From positions 1,177,825-1,241,824 of the forward strand of contig NZ_JAATJJ010000001.1 in NCBI RefSeq assembly GCF_011927795.1: 64,000 nucleotides of DNA. The letters run 5' to 3'. The DNA is from Saonia flava. GTDB lineage: Bacteria > Bacteroidota > Bacteroidia > Flavobacteriales > Flavobacteriaceae. A model generated the notes under the pieces. The model did not search any database, had not been told where the DNA came from, and was given only the letters and a program-made list of their open reading frames with translations. Made by a program: the position numbers and the translations under genes. Shown here one piece after another: positions 25,871 through 35,463 of this stretch; position 1 is the stretch's first letter, and every line of letters begins with the position of its first letter.

Positions 25871-26959
25871 ATGAAAGTCCAAATCATTTTTCTGGTTTCA
25901 CTTTTTTCCATTACACTAATTTCCTGTTCAAAAGACAAGGACAATGACCCTGAACCATCTCCCGAGGTGAAGGCCATGTACTTTCCGAAAATAAATTCAT
26001 CTGATTGGGAAACTATTTCAGTGGAAGAACTAGATTGGAATCCAGATGCCGAACAACCCTTATATGACTTTCTTGAAGACCACAATACGGATGCTTTTGT
26101 GGTTTTAAAAGATGGTAGAATTGTTTTAGAAAAATACTTTGGGGATTTTGACGCCTCAAAAAGTCATACTTGGAATTCTGCGGCCAAAACGTTGACCGCC
26201 TTTACTATTGGAATTGCTCAAGAAGAAGGTCTTCTATCTATTGACAACCCGTCATCTGATTATATGGGAGAAGGTTGGTCTAGCCTTACTCTTGAACAAG
26301 AACAACTTATCACCGTCAAACATCATTTAACAATGACCAGTGGATTGGATTATACAGATGATATTTTTTGCACTGATAAAGAATGCCTGCTTTACAAAAA
26401 TGACCCAGGGACTTATTGGTACTATCATAATGCACCATATACCTTATTGGATGAAGTCATTTCTGGAGCTGTAGGTAAAGATTACAAAACGTATTTTTAT
26501 GAAAAAGTACGAGACAGAATTGGAATGCAAGGTTCTTGGTTAAAAATAGGGTACAATAACCTATATTTTAGCACTGCCAGAAGCATGGCCCGTTTTGGGC
26601 TTTTAAATTTAAACAAAGGTATTTGGGATGGCACTTCCATTTTAACAGATGAAAGCATTTTCAACCAAATGACAAATACCTCACAAGACTTAAATACATC
26701 CTATGGTTATCTATGGTGGCTAAATGGCAAAAACAGTTATAAAGTACCAGGTTCGGAGGAGTTATTTACTGGTAAACTAATTCCCAGCGCGCCAGATGAT
26801 TTAATTGCTGGACTAGGAGCTTTTGACCAAAAATTATATGTTGTTCCCAGCAAAGGATTAGTGGTTGTACGTATGGGTGATAGTGCCGACGCGGAACAAT
26901 TGGGGCCCTCTTCGTTTGATAACAACCTTTGGCTAAAACTAAATGATTTAATTGAATAA
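25871..26959 (+). CDS. Class C beta-lactamase-like serine hydrolase lipoprotein
   Basis: A 362 aa lipoprotein (lipobox LISC, Cys19). It has the beta-lactamase/penicillin-binding fold of class C: S103-A-A-K106 in WNSAAKTLTAF, and Y185-H-N187 in WYYHNAPYTLLDE. The second half has the usual STARSMARFGLL and a closing GLVVVRMG strand. Such proteins are usually esterases or D-peptidases rather than resistance enzymes. It is convergent with an amidohydrolase lipoprotein gene, 10 bp apart. Confidence 0.87.
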   Translation: MKVQIIFLVSLFSITLISCSKDKDNDPEPSPEVKAMYFPKINSSDWETISVEELDWNPDAEQPLYDFLEDHNTDAFVVLKDGRIVLEKYFGDFDASKSHTWNSAAKTLTAFTIGIAQEEGLLSIDNPSSDYMGEGWSSLTLEQEQLITVKHHLTMTSGLDYTDDIFCTDKECLLYKNDPGTYWYYHNAPYTLLDEVISGAVGKDYKTYFYEKVRDRIGMQGSWLKIGYNNLYFSTARSMARFGLLNLNKGIWDGTSILTDESIFNQMTNTSQDLNTSYGYLWWLNGKNSYKVPGSEELFTGKLIPSAPDDLIAGLGAFDQKLYVVPSKGLVVVRMGDSADAEQLGPSSFDNNLWLKLNDLIE

Positions 26960-26969
26960 AATTATCCTT

Positions 26970-28250
26970 TTAGCGTTCCACCTTTTTTCCTCCTATCCAA
27001 ACAGATGCTATTTTTTTGGTATTTACTATATCATCCAGTGGATTAGCCTCTAACAGAACAAAGTCTGCCAATTTTCCTTTTTCCAAAACACCCACATTTG
27101 TAAGTTTCAAACAATTTGCGGCATCTTTGGTTGAAGCAACTATTATTGCCATTGGGGACATTCCTGCTTTCGCCATAAGCTGTAATTCCAAATGCTCAAA
27201 ATAACCTTGAAAACGGGTTGGCATTCCACTATCCGTACCCATAGCTATTGTAGCTCCTCCATCCGCTATTTTTTTTAGGTTAACCAATGCCATTTTCAAT
27301 GCCTCTTGATTTGCTTCATAATCTTCTCCATTTCTAACATTTGTTTGTCTATCTGGATCTTTTAACATAACCACCTCTAAAGTATTTGCATTTTCAATAA
27401 AGAAAGGATCTGAAAAAAAATCAGGAGTTTCACCATACACATAAGTAGATAAATCCCTTGTTAAGGTTGGGCAATAACAAACATTTTTTGTTTTTAGAAG
27501 TTCTATCAGCTCTTGATCCACTTCTTTATCCCTAATACTATGCGCTAAGAAATCGGCCCCTGATTCCAACAAATCTCTAGCTATTTCAAGGTCATATATA
27601 TGAGCCATAAGCATAAGATTGTGTTTATGGGACTGTTCAATAATTGCATCATAAATTTCAGAAGGCATTGCATTAGAACGTCCCCTATTGTTATCTACCC
27701 TAATTTTTATAAAGTCAGTTTTGTTTTTCGCGTTTCTATTTACTATTTCTTGTACACTTTCAACGGTATTTCCCGAAACTATTTCCCCTGCAATATACAG
27801 TCTGGCCCTGCCAATAGCCTTAACAGTATCATTAATTGCTTGAAAAGCCCTCGCCTGTTCCCTATCTTCTCCTAAACTTGCTACCGTAGTTATTCCAAAA
27901 CGGGCATATAGCTCCAATTGATTTTGAATTTGCTGTGTTGAGTAATGTTCTGGGTTCACCTCATCCCTGTACCCAACATGAGCATGTGTATTGATCAAGC
28001 CAGGAATCATTGTTTTCCCTTCAGCTTGAATAATAATCGTATTCTTGGGAAGTTTTATATCATTGGCTGGCCCTGTAGCAGAAATTCGTCCATTTTCAAT
28101 TAAAACAACAGCATTTTCAATAGGCGCACCTCCATTTCCATCTATAAGCCTCGCTCCCATGATAGCAGTAATATCAGAAGTTTTTGGCTTTTGGCAAGCC
28201 GTAAGAGTAATTAATAAAAGAGAACTAAACAAAAAACAGCACGCTTTCAT
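26970..28250 (-). CDS. Amidohydrolase-family lipoprotein
   Basis: A 426 aa lipoprotein (lipobox LTAC, Cys19) of the amidohydrolase superfamily. The metal site begins with HAH in GLINTHAHVGY (H89, H91), and further on are LMAHIYD and GTDSGMPT, which supply the later His and Asp ligands. It resembles imidazolonepropionase-like and prolidase-like exported hydrolases; the substrate is unknown. The start ATG 28250 gives a clean signal peptide; the frame reaches 28280 with unneeded sequence. Confidence 0.88.
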   Translation of the reverse strand: MKACCFLFSSLLLITLTACQKPKTSDITAIMGARLIDGNGGAPIENAVVLIENGRISATGPANDIKLPKNTIIIQAEGKTMIPGLINTHAHVGYRDEVNPEHYSTQQIQNQLELYARFGITTVASLGEDREQARAFQAINDTVKAIGRARLYIAGEIVSGNTVESVQEIVNRNAKNKTDFIKIRVDNNRGRSNAMPSEIYDAIIEQSHKHNLMLMAHIYDLEIARDLLESGADFLAHSIRDKEVDQELIELLKTKNVCYCPTLTRDLSTYVYGETPDFFSDPFFIENANTLEVVMLKDPDRQTNVRNGEDYEANQEALKMALVNLKKIADGGATIAMGTDSGMPTRFQGYFEHLELQLMAKAGMSPMAIIVASTKDAANCLKLTNVGVLEKGKLADFVLLEANPLDDIVNTKKIASVWIGGKKVER

Positions 28251-28382
28251 TTTCAAAGAATTATTTGTTCCTAAAAACACTAATAAATGAATTCAGCATT
28301 ACAATTATTGCATCTAGATAAACCAGCATACTATGACCTGATAAATTCCAAAAACACTCACATTAAAATACTCCAAGGACAT

Positions 28383-29339
28383 TTAAAGTTTAAAAAAAGA
28401 ATCTACAAATTCAAATTTATTAAAGACTTGTAAATCTTCTATGCCTTCACCTACCCCAATATACTTAACAGGAATTTGAAATTGGTCAGAAATACCAATA
28501 ACCACACCACCCTTTGCTGTTCCATCCAATTTAGTGACTGCCAATGATGTTACTTCTGTGGCCTTTGTAAACTGTTTGGCCTGCTCAAAAGCGTTTTGAC
28601 CTGTAGAACCATCCAAAACCAACAATACATCATGTGGTGCATTATCTACCACCTTGTCCATCACACGCTTTATTTTGGTAAGCTCGTTCATTAAGTTAAT
28701 CTTATTATGTAAACGGCCAGCTGTATCAATTATAACAACGTCCGCTTCAGTGGTTACTGCCGAGCTCAAGGTATCAAAAGCAACGGAGGCCGGGTCACTA
28801 CCCATTTTTTGTTTGATAATAGGTACATCAACACGGTCTGCCCAAACCTGTAATTGGTCAATTGCAGCAGCTCTAAAAGTATCGGCAGCACCCAATACCA
28901 CCTTATATCCTTGGCTTTTAAATTGATGTGCTAATTTACCTATGGTAGTGGTCTTACCTGCTCCATTTACCCCAACCACCATTATTACATAAGGCTTTTT
29001 GGTATTTGGAATTTTAAACTCGGTTTCCTCTCCAATATTAGTTTCCGAAAGCAAGCCTGCTATTTCTTCCCTAAGAATTGTTTGGAGTTCATCAGTACCC
29101 ATATATTTATCCTTGGATACCCGAGCCTCAATTCGGTCAATGATTTTAAGGGTAGTGTTAACACCAACATCGGAAGTCACCAAAACTTCCTCAAGATTAT
29201 CCAAAACATCATCATCAACTTTGGATTTTCCTGCTACAGCTTTTCCTAATTTGTTAAAAAATGAGGTCTTGGTCTTTTCCAAGCCCTTGTCCAAAGTTTC
29301 TTTTTTCTTTGAAGAAAATATATTTTTAAATAAGCTCAT
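28383..29339 (-). CDS. ftsY: Signal recognition particle receptor FtsY
   Basis: A 318 aa SRP GTPase that docks ribosome-SRP complexes at the membrane. The short N-terminal N domain (about 1-110) lacks the long acidic A domain of E. coli. The G domain has P-loop GVNGAGKTT at 123-131, DTAGR further on, TKLDGTAKGG, and the closing GVGEGIEDLQVF. A TATCTTTG -10 element is 19 bp upstream. Confidence 0.96.
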   Translation of the reverse strand: MSLFKNIFSSKKKETLDKGLEKTKTSFFNKLGKAVAGKSKVDDDVLDNLEEVLVTSDVGVNTTLKIIDRIEARVSKDKYMGTDELQTILREEIAGLLSETNIGEETEFKIPNTKKPYVIMVVGVNGAGKTTTIGKLAHQFKSQGYKVVLGAADTFRAAAIDQLQVWADRVDVPIIKQKMGSDPASVAFDTLSSAVTTEADVVIIDTAGRLHNKINLMNELTKIKRVMDKVVDNAPHDVLLVLDGSTGQNAFEQAKQFTKATEVTSLAVTKLDGTAKGGVVIGISDQFQIPVKYIGVGEGIEDLQVFNKFEFVDSFFKL

Positions 29340-29358
29340 TTACATTAAAATAGAAAAT

Positions 29359-29366
29359 CAAAGATA
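29359..29366 (-). promoter_or_regulatory. Candidate -10 of ftsY
   Basis: Minus strand reads TATCTTTG, an exact match ending 19 bp before the ATG, with an ATTG 23 bp further upstream as a possible -33 box. Confidence 0.5.
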
Positions 29367-29426
29367 GGAAAGTATGATGATAATTCTAGCAATGTAAAAA
29401 TTGCGTTTTTTAGAAAGTTCTAAAAA

Positions 29427-29458
29427 CAAAAAAGCCACTTTCATATGAAAGTGGCTTT
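29427..29458 (-). terminator. Terminator of the L28/L33 operon
   Basis: A perfect palindrome at 29431-29458 (arms AAAGCCACTTTC and its complement) followed on the minus strand by TTTTTTG. It comes 25 bp after the DUF4295 stop codon. Confidence 0.85.
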
Positions 29459-29483
29459 CCAACCAAAATACTTGGTAAGCTTG

Positions 29484-29636
29484 TTATTTCTTATTCAACC
29501 AGTCATTCACCAATTCTGGCGCCATTACTGATTCTACAAAAGTATATGCACCACTCTTAGGTGACTTTACCATTTTTACGGCTTTTGTTAATCTTTTTGA
29601 ACTCGTTTGCAACGAGGCTACGGTCTTCTTTGCCAT
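29484..29636 (-). CDS. DUF4295 small basic protein (probably ribosome-associated)
   Basis: A 50 aa gene read directly from the sequence (ATG 29636, stop TAA at 29484). The product begins MAKKTVASLQTSSKRLTK and ends VNDWLNKK. It is rich in Lys and matches the DUF4295 family, which is found only in Bacteroidota and always next to rpmG. Its place in an operon with L28 and L33 points to a ribosomal role; I recall a small extra 50S protein reported in a Flavobacterium ribosome but cannot confirm it is this family. It begins 6 bp after the rpmG stop codon. Confidence 0.88.
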   Translation of the reverse strand: MAKKTVASLQTSSKRLTKAVKMVKSPKSGAYTFVESVMAPELVNDWLNKK

Positions 29637-29642
29637 GACTTA

Positions 29643-29825
29643 TTATTTTATCTCTTTATGAACTGTCATTCTCTTTAAGATAGGGTTGAATTTTTTGATT
29701 TCCATCCTATCTGGAGTATTTTTCTTATTCTTTGTAGTAATGTACCTAGAAGTACCTGGCTTTCCAGACTCCTTATGCTCTGTACATTCTAATATAACTT
29801 GAATTCTATTGCCTTTCTTCGCCAT
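29643..29825 (-). CDS. rpmG: 50S ribosomal protein L33
   Basis: A 60 aa protein of the L33 family: the N-terminal basic strand [17 protein letters not shown], the central [15 protein letters not shown] and the C-terminal [16 protein letters not shown] are all typical. It lacks the CxxC zinc pairs of some L33 forms (one Cys only), so it is the zinc-free form. It lies in the rpmB-rpmG-DUF4295 operon. Confidence 0.95.
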   Translation of the reverse strand: MAKKGNRIQVILECTEHKESGKPGTSRYITTKNKKNTPDRMEIKKFNPILKRMTVHKEIK

Positions 29826-29846
29826 AGTTATATAAATTAAACAGGA

Positions 29847-30083
29847 TTACTTAATTAACCCTTTACCTTTTGCTTCTTTTAAAACTGCAGAAATCCCTTT
29901 CTTGTTGATACTTTTTAAAGCTCTTGCAGATACTTTTAAAGTAACCCAACGGTCCTCTTCTGGAATATAAAAACGCTTTTTAGAAAGATTTACGTCAAAT
30001 CTTCTTCTGGTTTTATTAATAGAGAAAGATACGTTATTACCAAACATAGCCTTCTTTCCGGTGATTTCACAAACTTTTGACAT
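29847..30083 (-). CDS. rpmB: 50S ribosomal protein L28
   Basis: A 78 aa L28 protein starting MSKVCEITGKKAMFGNNVSFSINKTRRRF, with the usual DRWVTLKVSARALKSINKKG in the second half. First gene of the ribosomal operon; a strong promoter lies 34 bp upstream. L33 follows 21 bp later. Confidence 0.96.
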   Translation of the reverse strand: MSKVCEITGKKAMFGNNVSFSINKTRRRFDVNLSKKRFYIPEEDRWVTLKVSARALKSINKKGISAVLKEAKGKGLIK

Positions 30084-30116
30084 TACACTACTTTTTGTGT
30101 GATTTTAAACAGGGTG

Positions 30117-30148
30117 CAAATTTATATCTTTTTTATGGGACGTACAAA
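30117..30148 (-). promoter_or_regulatory. Promoter of the rpmB operon
   Basis: On the minus strand: TTTG (30148-30145), 20 bp, TAAATTTG (30124-30117). Both boxes match the Bacteroidota consensus exactly, as in the transketolase promoter. It lies just after the cinA stop codon. Confidence 0.78.
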
Positions 30149-30156
30149 ATTCTTTT

Positions 30157-31407
30157 TTAGAATTTTAATATTTCTTTTTGCAGCAATTCAAATGCCTTGT
30201 TTACAGACTTTTCTACTATCCTTTCCCTATGGTTTCCCATATTAAATTTTTTGGCAAAAACATCCTTGGGAGTGGCGATGGCAATAAATACTGTTCCCAC
30301 ATCTTCATCAGAGTCACCTTTGGTTGGCCCCGCATTGCCAGTCGTGGCAATGGCAAAATCAGTTTTTAGCAGTTGCTTTACTTTCGAGGCCATTGATACC
30401 GCCACTTCCTGGCTCACTACCGAATGTTTTTTTACCAAATCCTCATCAATACCAAGAACTTCGATTTTGGTTTGTGTGGCGTAACTCACCACACTCCCTT
30501 TAAAATAATTGGAAGCCCCTGGCATGGCCGTTATTCTTTCTGCTATTTTCCCTCCAGTAAAACTTTCTGCCGTAGCCAAGGTCATTTTCCTAGATGTCAA
30601 TAGTTTAGCGACAAGTGCCTCTATAGTTTCATCCTCTTCTTCTCCATATATAATATCACCAATTAGAGTATATAATTTTTTAACTTCTTCGTTTACTGCA
30701 TCTACCAGCAATTCCCTATTATTTCCCTTTGCAGTTAATCGCAATCTAACTCTCCCCAAATTGGGCAGGTATGCCAAACTTACGAAACTGGGCAGGCCAT
30801 TTTCCCAAGGTTCAATTTTTTCAGCTATTCCACTTTCCCCCATGCCATAGGTCATAATGGTTTTATGGACTATATAAGGACGTTTGAATGTTTCTTGAAT
30901 TTTAGGAATCACTTCATTTTTTATAAGATTTTTCATTTCAAAAGGAACACCAGGCAATGAAACAAACACAGTTTCATCCTTTTGAATCCAAATCCCAGGA
31001 GCGGTTCCATATGCATTGTGCAAAACACTTGCCTTAGAGGGCACCAAAGCTTGCCTTCTATTTAAGTCAGATATAGTGGTGGTGGTTATATGCTTTTGAA
31101 AAAGCTCTTCTACATGTTTTAATACTTCTTCATCTTTGACCAAGGTGTCATTAAAAAAATCACACAACGTATGTTTGGTAATATCATCCTTGGTTGGGCC
31201 CAATCCTCCCGTTAGAATAACAATACTAGACCGTGATTGAGCTTCACTTAAAGAATTTAAAATATGCTCCCTATTATCTTGTACGGAGGTAATTTGATAG
31301 ACCGAAACACCAATTTTATTAAGTTCCTTGGCAATAAAGGCAGAATTGGTATCCACAATTTGACCGATGAGGATTTCGTCCCCAATGGTTATAATTTCTG
31401 CAAACAT
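30157..31407 (-). CDS. cinA: CinA-family protein (NMN amidohydrolase / ADP-ribose hydrolase type)
   Basis: A 416 aa protein. Residues about 1-170 are the molybdopterin-binding-like (COG1058) domain: [33 protein letters not shown]. Residues about 255-416 are the CinA C-terminal domain with [23 protein letters not shown] and [12 protein letters not shown], which deamidates nicotinamide mononucleotide. Both domains are whole. It is the last gene of the recR run; its ATG overlaps the Hpt stop codon by one base. Confidence 0.93.
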   Translation of the reverse strand: MFAEIITIGDEILIGQIVDTNSAFIAKELNKIGVSVYQITSVQDNREHILNSLSEAQSRSSIVILTGGLGPTKDDITKHTLCDFFNDTLVKDEEVLKHVEELFQKHITTTTISDLNRRQALVPSKASVLHNAYGTAPGIWIQKDETVFVSLPGVPFEMKNLIKNEVIPKIQETFKRPYIVHKTIMTYGMGESGIAEKIEPWENGLPSFVSLAYLPNLGRVRLRLTAKGNNRELLVDAVNEEVKKLYTLIGDIIYGEEEDETIEALVAKLLTSRKMTLATAESFTGGKIAERITAMPGASNYFKGSVVSYATQTKIEVLGIDEDLVKKHSVVSQEVAVSMASKVKQLLKTDFAIATTGNAGPTKGDSDEDVGTVFIAIATPKDVFAKKFNMGNHRERIVEKSVNKAFELLQKEILKF

Positions 31408-31745
31408 TAAAAATCAAAATCTTTTTCAAGCTCCGAAATTACCTGAAGAACATCCTTCTTTAAAAGAGGGAATCTCTCTTTAATTTCCAGTTCATTTTCA
31501 GGATCTTTTCCCAGAGTTTCTATTTCCAAAGCAGTGGCCCGGGTTTGTTCCATTCCCAACAAATCCACATTAGGTTTTATCTTATGGGCCAATTTATAGA
31601 TATTCTCATAATCCTTTCCCTCAATGGCAACTTCCAAAGCCTCCAGATCAGCCGGGACTTCTTCCAAAAAAACGGAGATTACAGATGTGATAAAATCCGT
31701 ATCACCTTCCGCCATTTCATTTATTTTATCTAAACTATAAATCAT
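31407..31745 (-). CDS. Single-domain Hpt phosphotransfer protein
   Basis: A 112 aa protein consisting of one Hpt four-helix domain. The phosphoaccepting histidine is H54 in [15 protein letters not shown], with the usual HKIK...LG spacing. Such proteins pass phosphate between a hybrid kinase receiver and another receiver. No kinase or response regulator is nearby, so its partners are elsewhere. One-base overlaps with the FAH gene before it and cinA after it indicate translational coupling. Confidence 0.87.
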   Translation of the reverse strand: MIYSLDKINEMAEGDTDFITSVISVFLEEVPADLEALEVAIEGKDYENIYKLAHKIKPNVDLLGMEQTRATALEIETLGKDPENELEIKERFPLLKKDVLQVISELEKDFDF

Positions 31746-32356
31746 TACTTAATTTTAACTGTAAACATTTCCTCATCTTCCAACTTTCCAGAAAGGTAGT
31801 CATTTGTACTTATTTTACCAACTCCAGCAGGTGTTCCCGTAAAAATAACATCTCCTTTTTTTAACATAAAATAGGTGGACACATAGGCTATGAGCTCATC
31901 TATTTTCCAGAGCATGAGGCTCGTATTTCCATTCTGGACAAGCTCATTGTTTTTTAATAACGAAAAATTTAAACTGTTTAAATCCTTAAAAATTGTCTTG
32001 GGCAACCATTTTCCAATTACGGCAGCACCATCAAAACCTTTAGCTTTTTCCCAAGGCAATCCTTTTTCCTTCAATTTTGACTGTAAATCCCTTGCTGTAA
32101 AATCTATTCCAAGACCTACTTCATCATAATAAGTGTGCGCAAATTTCTTGTCAATATGCTTCCCTACTTTCTTTATTTTAACCAAAACTTCTACCTCATA
32201 ATGAATATCATTGGAAAATTCTGGGATATAAAAATCCTGCTCCTTTGGCAATATTGAAGAATCTGGCTTTATAAAAACCACTGGTTCCGTTGGCCTCTCA
32301 TTTTCCAACTCTTTAATGTGGTCCACATAATTTCTACCTATACAAATAATTTTCAT
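31745..32356 (-). CDS. Fumarylacetoacetate hydrolase-family protein
   Basis: A 203 aa single-domain FAH-fold enzyme: MKIICIGRNYVDHIKEL, PVVFIKPDSS, HYEVEVLVKIKKVGK (metal-binding Glu pair), GIDFTARDLQSKLKEKGLPWEKAKGFD, and the end GDVIFTGTPAGVGKI. Short FAH proteins of this type act as acylpyruvate hydrolases or oxaloacetate decarboxylase/tautomerases, a repair role; the substrate is not decidable. It is coupled with the Hpt gene by a one-base overlap and with the preceding gene by four bases. Confidence 0.9.
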   Translation of the reverse strand: MKIICIGRNYVDHIKELENERPTEPVVFIKPDSSILPKEQDFYIPEFSNDIHYEVEVLVKIKKVGKHIDKKFAHTYYDEVGLGIDFTARDLQSKLKEKGLPWEKAKGFDGAAVIGKWLPKTIFKDLNSLNFSLLKNNELVQNGNTSLMLWKIDELIAYVSTYFMLKKGDVIFTGTPAGVGKISTNDYLSGKLEDEEMFTVKIK

Positions 32357-33267
32357 TTACTTTTTTCTTTGGACAGTTTTAAACTTATGGCGGGAATAAA
32401 ATTCTTTGATTTATCTTTTGATTTTACTTTAAAGTCAATCCATTCGCCCATTCCATATACCATTGCTTTCAGGTTTTTGTCATTTACATAAACCCCGCCA
32501 AAAGTTGGCGCAAACCTATCTTCAACAATATGCTTATTAGTTACTGGGCTTTTCTCTACCATTTTATACCAATTATAAGGGATAAATAACCATTCCAAGC
32601 CTATATAGATACCTTCTTCTGGCATTTTAATTTTAAAGGCAGATAAATCTGCACTTACAAAATCCTGAGCAAAATCACACTCCAAAATAATACTTTCATT
32701 GATAAGGTCTCTTCTTGGTTTTTGGGTTCTTGGATCTACATCATAAACACGTATTCGAAATTTAGATGTTAATCTTCTAAAATCAGTTTTTTGAAAAAAA
32801 ACAGTGGCCTTTTCTACAACTTTATTCTGCGCCCCAATATTTGGAAAATAAAGCGCTAGAACCCATGGTGTATGTGAAGATGAAAAACCACTGGTAATTG
32901 AATGACTGTTAATTGGATTTAAAACGAAAGAGTCTCCCATATTTTCAGATAAGACCACCTCATCTAACTTATAGGACTCTTCAATCAATCTTATTTTTTT
33001 ACTGTTAAACAATATTCGAGCATCAACAATGGTATCTTTATACCCTAAAGAGGATATATGTACTTTTTTTTCTAAGTGAGATGTGGGTATATCCAAAAAG
33101 AAATGTCCATTTTCGTCTGTTGAAGTCCCTTTTAATGTATTTAAAAAACTTAAATTCACATAAGGTATTGGATTGTGGTTTTTACTATCATAAATATCCC
33201 CCTCGAACAATACTTCCTGAGCGCTAGTGATATAAACGAATAAAAAAAACAATAGGGACACTCGCAT
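32353..33267 (-). CDS. Secreted protein with CarboxypepD_reg-like domain
   Basis: A 304 aa exported protein. The signal peptide ends around ITSAQ (residue 16). Residues about 18-95 are a carboxypeptidase-regulatory-like beta-sandwich (GDIYDSKNHNPIPYVNLSF, then TSTDENGHFFLDI), the domain found at the N-terminus of TonB-dependent receptors but here on its own. The rest is a beta-rich region without a known family. It overlaps the FAH gene by 4 bp (ATGA) and directly follows the exonuclease gene. Confidence 0.8.
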   Translation of the reverse strand: MRVSLLFFLFVYITSAQEVLFEGDIYDSKNHNPIPYVNLSFLNTLKGTSTDENGHFFLDIPTSHLEKKVHISSLGYKDTIVDARILFNSKKIRLIEESYKLDEVVLSENMGDSFVLNPINSHSITSGFSSSHTPWVLALYFPNIGAQNKVVEKATVFFQKTDFRRLTSKFRIRVYDVDPRTQKPRRDLINESIILECDFAQDFVSADLSAFKIKMPEEGIYIGLEWLFIPYNWYKMVEKSPVTNKHIVEDRFAPTFGGVYVNDKNLKAMVYGMGEWIDFKVKSKDKSKNFIPAISLKLSKEKSK

Positions 33268-34044
33268 TTAACCCAATTTATTGTTCATTTTGCTCAATTT
33301 AATTTGTGTCAATACTTTTTTTGTGTACAAAGGAAAATCTGCATTTAATATCCATCCAAAATAACCTGGTTCCTTTTCCAGAACATCATGAACTTTTTTT
33401 CCCTTATGTTTTCCAAACGAAAATATTTCCTCTCCATCTTTATCCATTGCAATAAAACCTGCAAAATCAACAAATTGTCTTCGAGTAGTAAACTCGGATA
33501 ACTTCTTAATATTGTTTTCCAATTCTGGATAGCGGTCCAACTGAGAAAGTAGAACCTCGTAAGTTGCATTGGTGTCCGCTTCCGCACTATGTGCATCGGT
33601 TAAATTTTTATCGCAATAAAATTTGTAGGCAGCTTCCAAAGTTCGTTTTTCCATTTTATGAAAAATGGTCTGCACATCAACAGAAACAGTACTTTTCATA
33701 TCAAAATCCACATCCGATCGCAGCATTTCCTCTGCTAACAGAGGTATATCAAACCTATCTGAATTATACCCTCCCAAATCGCTTCCTTTTATCATGGTAT
33801 AAATTTCCTTGGAGAGTTCCTTAAAAGTTGGTTCTTTGGCAACTTTTTCATTGGAAATCCCATGTATGGCAATTACCTCATCGGGTATGGTCATTTCTGG
33901 ATTTACCAACCATGTCCTACTTTCCTTATTTCCATTGGGAAATACTTTTAATATAGAAATTTCAACTATTCTATCCTTCGCCACATTGGTCCCTGTGGTT
34001 TCCAAATCAAAAAAACAAATGGGTCTTGTGAGTTTTAACTCCAT
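33268..34044 (-). CDS. DnaQ-like 3'-5' exonuclease
   Basis: A 258 aa DEDDh exonuclease. Exo I is FFDLETTGTN (D13, E15), Exo II is GGYNSDRFDIPLL, and Exo III is the DAHSAEADTNATY stretch with its His and Asp. The C-terminal 70 residues carry an extra SFGKHKGKKVHDV segment, a feature common in Bacteroidota relatives of the PolIII epsilon subunit. Its role would be proofreading or RNA/DNA trimming. It abuts the next gene of the recR run. Confidence 0.9.
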   Translation of the reverse strand: MELKLTRPICFFDLETTGTNVAKDRIVEISILKVFPNGNKESRTWLVNPEMTIPDEVIAIHGISNEKVAKEPTFKELSKEIYTMIKGSDLGGYNSDRFDIPLLAEEMLRSDVDFDMKSTVSVDVQTIFHKMEKRTLEAAYKFYCDKNLTDAHSAEADTNATYEVLLSQLDRYPELENNIKKLSEFTTRRQFVDFAGFIAMDKDGEEIFSFGKHKGKKVHDVLEKEPGYFGWILNADFPLYTKKVLTQIKLSKMNNKLG

Positions 34045-34087
34045 AATTAAAAATTCTCCTAAAATTTATTTGACAGCCTCTGGTTTA

Positions 34088-35440
34088 TTAAATTTCCCTG
34101 TTTTCGTCCCAAGCCTCTAAATAATCGGCCACGGCCTTTATAAACATTCCACCCATGGCACCATTTACCACTCTGTGATCATAACTGTGTGATAGAAACA
34201 TCTTGCTTCTAATTCCAATAAAATCACCCTCATTGGTCTCTATCACCGATGGCATCTTTCTAATAGCTCCCAAGGCCAGAATCCCCACCTGTGGCTGATT
34301 GATAATGGGTGTGCCAAAAACACTTCCAAAGGAACCAACATTAGTCACAGTATAAGTACCGTTCTTAACCTCATCTGGTTTTAATTCATTGTTTTTTGCT
34401 CTATAAGCCAAATCATTGACAGCCTTGGCCATTCCCATCAAATTCAATTGGTCCGCATTTTTAATGACCGGCACTATAAGATTACCATCTGGTAAGGCCG
34501 CGGCCATCCCAATATTGATGTTCTTCTTTTTTATAACCGTATCCCCATTTACAGAAATATTCAACATTGGATACATTTTCAAAGCCTTGGCAATGGCTTC
34601 CATAAAAATTGGGGTAAAGGTTAATTTCTCCCCTTCCCTCTTTTCAAAAACATCTTTAACCTTGTTACGCCAATTTACAATTTTGGTGACATCAACCTCT
34701 ATAAAACTTTGAACATGTGCAGAGGTAGATACACTATCCGACATATGTTGGGCAATTAGCTTACCCATACGAGTCATTGGAACAACTTCGTCTTCCTTAC
34801 TTATATATGTTGACTGTGATGTATTGATTGGTTTTGAAACACTTTCCAATTTAACCGGTTCACTTTGAACAACTGGTTTTTTGGGCTGTCCATTGGAAAT
34901 CTCAGGAGTTATTTTTCCAAGTTTTCTTTTTTCAATGTATTCCAATAGATCATTCTTGGTTACCCTACTTTCTTTTCCAGTTCCTTTTATGGTATCCAAT
35001 TCGGCAATGGGAACCCCTTCTTGTTTAACTATATTTTTCACCAAAGGAGAATAAAATCTATCCGTACCACTATAATCCCGCACGGGAGCGACCACTGTCT
35101 CTTTAGCCTCCACTATAACCTGTTGCAGTTCCTTTATTGTTTCCTCTGGGACAGGAATTTCTATTTCCTCATCCTCAATATCATCATAAGTGCTTTCCCC
35201 TTCAACTTCTATTATTGCAACGGTGTCACCTACATTAATAACATCATCAACATTAAAAAGTTTTTCCACCAAAACACCTTCCACTTCACTGGGAACATCT
35301 GAATCTACCTTATCTGTGGCAATTTCAAAAATAGCCTCATCCAATTCAATTTTATCCCCAACATCCTTTAACCAAGAAGTAAGAGTTGCCTCTGCAACAC
35401 TCTCTCCCATTTGTGGCAATTTTAATTCAAACTTTGACAT
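34088..35440 (-). CDS. 2-Oxo acid dehydrogenase E2 subunit (dihydrolipoyl acyltransferase)
   Basis: A 450 aa E2 protein. The single lipoyl domain (residues 1-80) has the lipoylated lysine in ATDKVDSDVPS (K44). A peripheral subunit-binding domain follows (about 130-170, with FYSPLVKNIVKQEGV), and the C-terminal catalytic domain ends with HSYDHRVVNGAMGG, the acyltransferase histidine motif. It is probably of branched-chain type, because E1 and E3 are not adjacent. recR is 23 bp upstream. Confidence 0.93.
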   Translation of the reverse strand: MSKFELKLPQMGESVAEATLTSWLKDVGDKIELDEAIFEIATDKVDSDVPSEVEGVLVEKLFNVDDVINVGDTVAIIEVEGESTYDDIEDEEIEIPVPEETIKELQQVIVEAKETVVAPVRDYSGTDRFYSPLVKNIVKQEGVPIAELDTIKGTGKESRVTKNDLLEYIEKRKLGKITPEISNGQPKKPVVQSEPVKLESVSKPINTSQSTYISKEDEVVPMTRMGKLIAQHMSDSVSTSAHVQSFIEVDVTKIVNWRNKVKDVFEKREGEKLTFTPIFMEAIAKALKMYPMLNISVNGDTVIKKKNINIGMAAALPDGNLIVPVIKNADQLNLMGMAKAVNDLAYRAKNNELKPDEVKNGTYTVTNVGSFGSVFGTPIINQPQVGILALGAIRKMPSVIETNEGDFIGIRSKMFLSHSYDHRVVNGAMGGMFIKAVADYLEAWDENREI

Positions 35441-35463
35441 ACTGTTTTTTAATCCTTATTAAT

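Noticed and set aside
20977..26959. Antibiotic-resistance beta-lactamases (class A-like and class C-like proteins)
   Set aside because: Both are lipoproteins with deviations from true beta-lactamases (length, missing clear KTG), so resistance is not supported.
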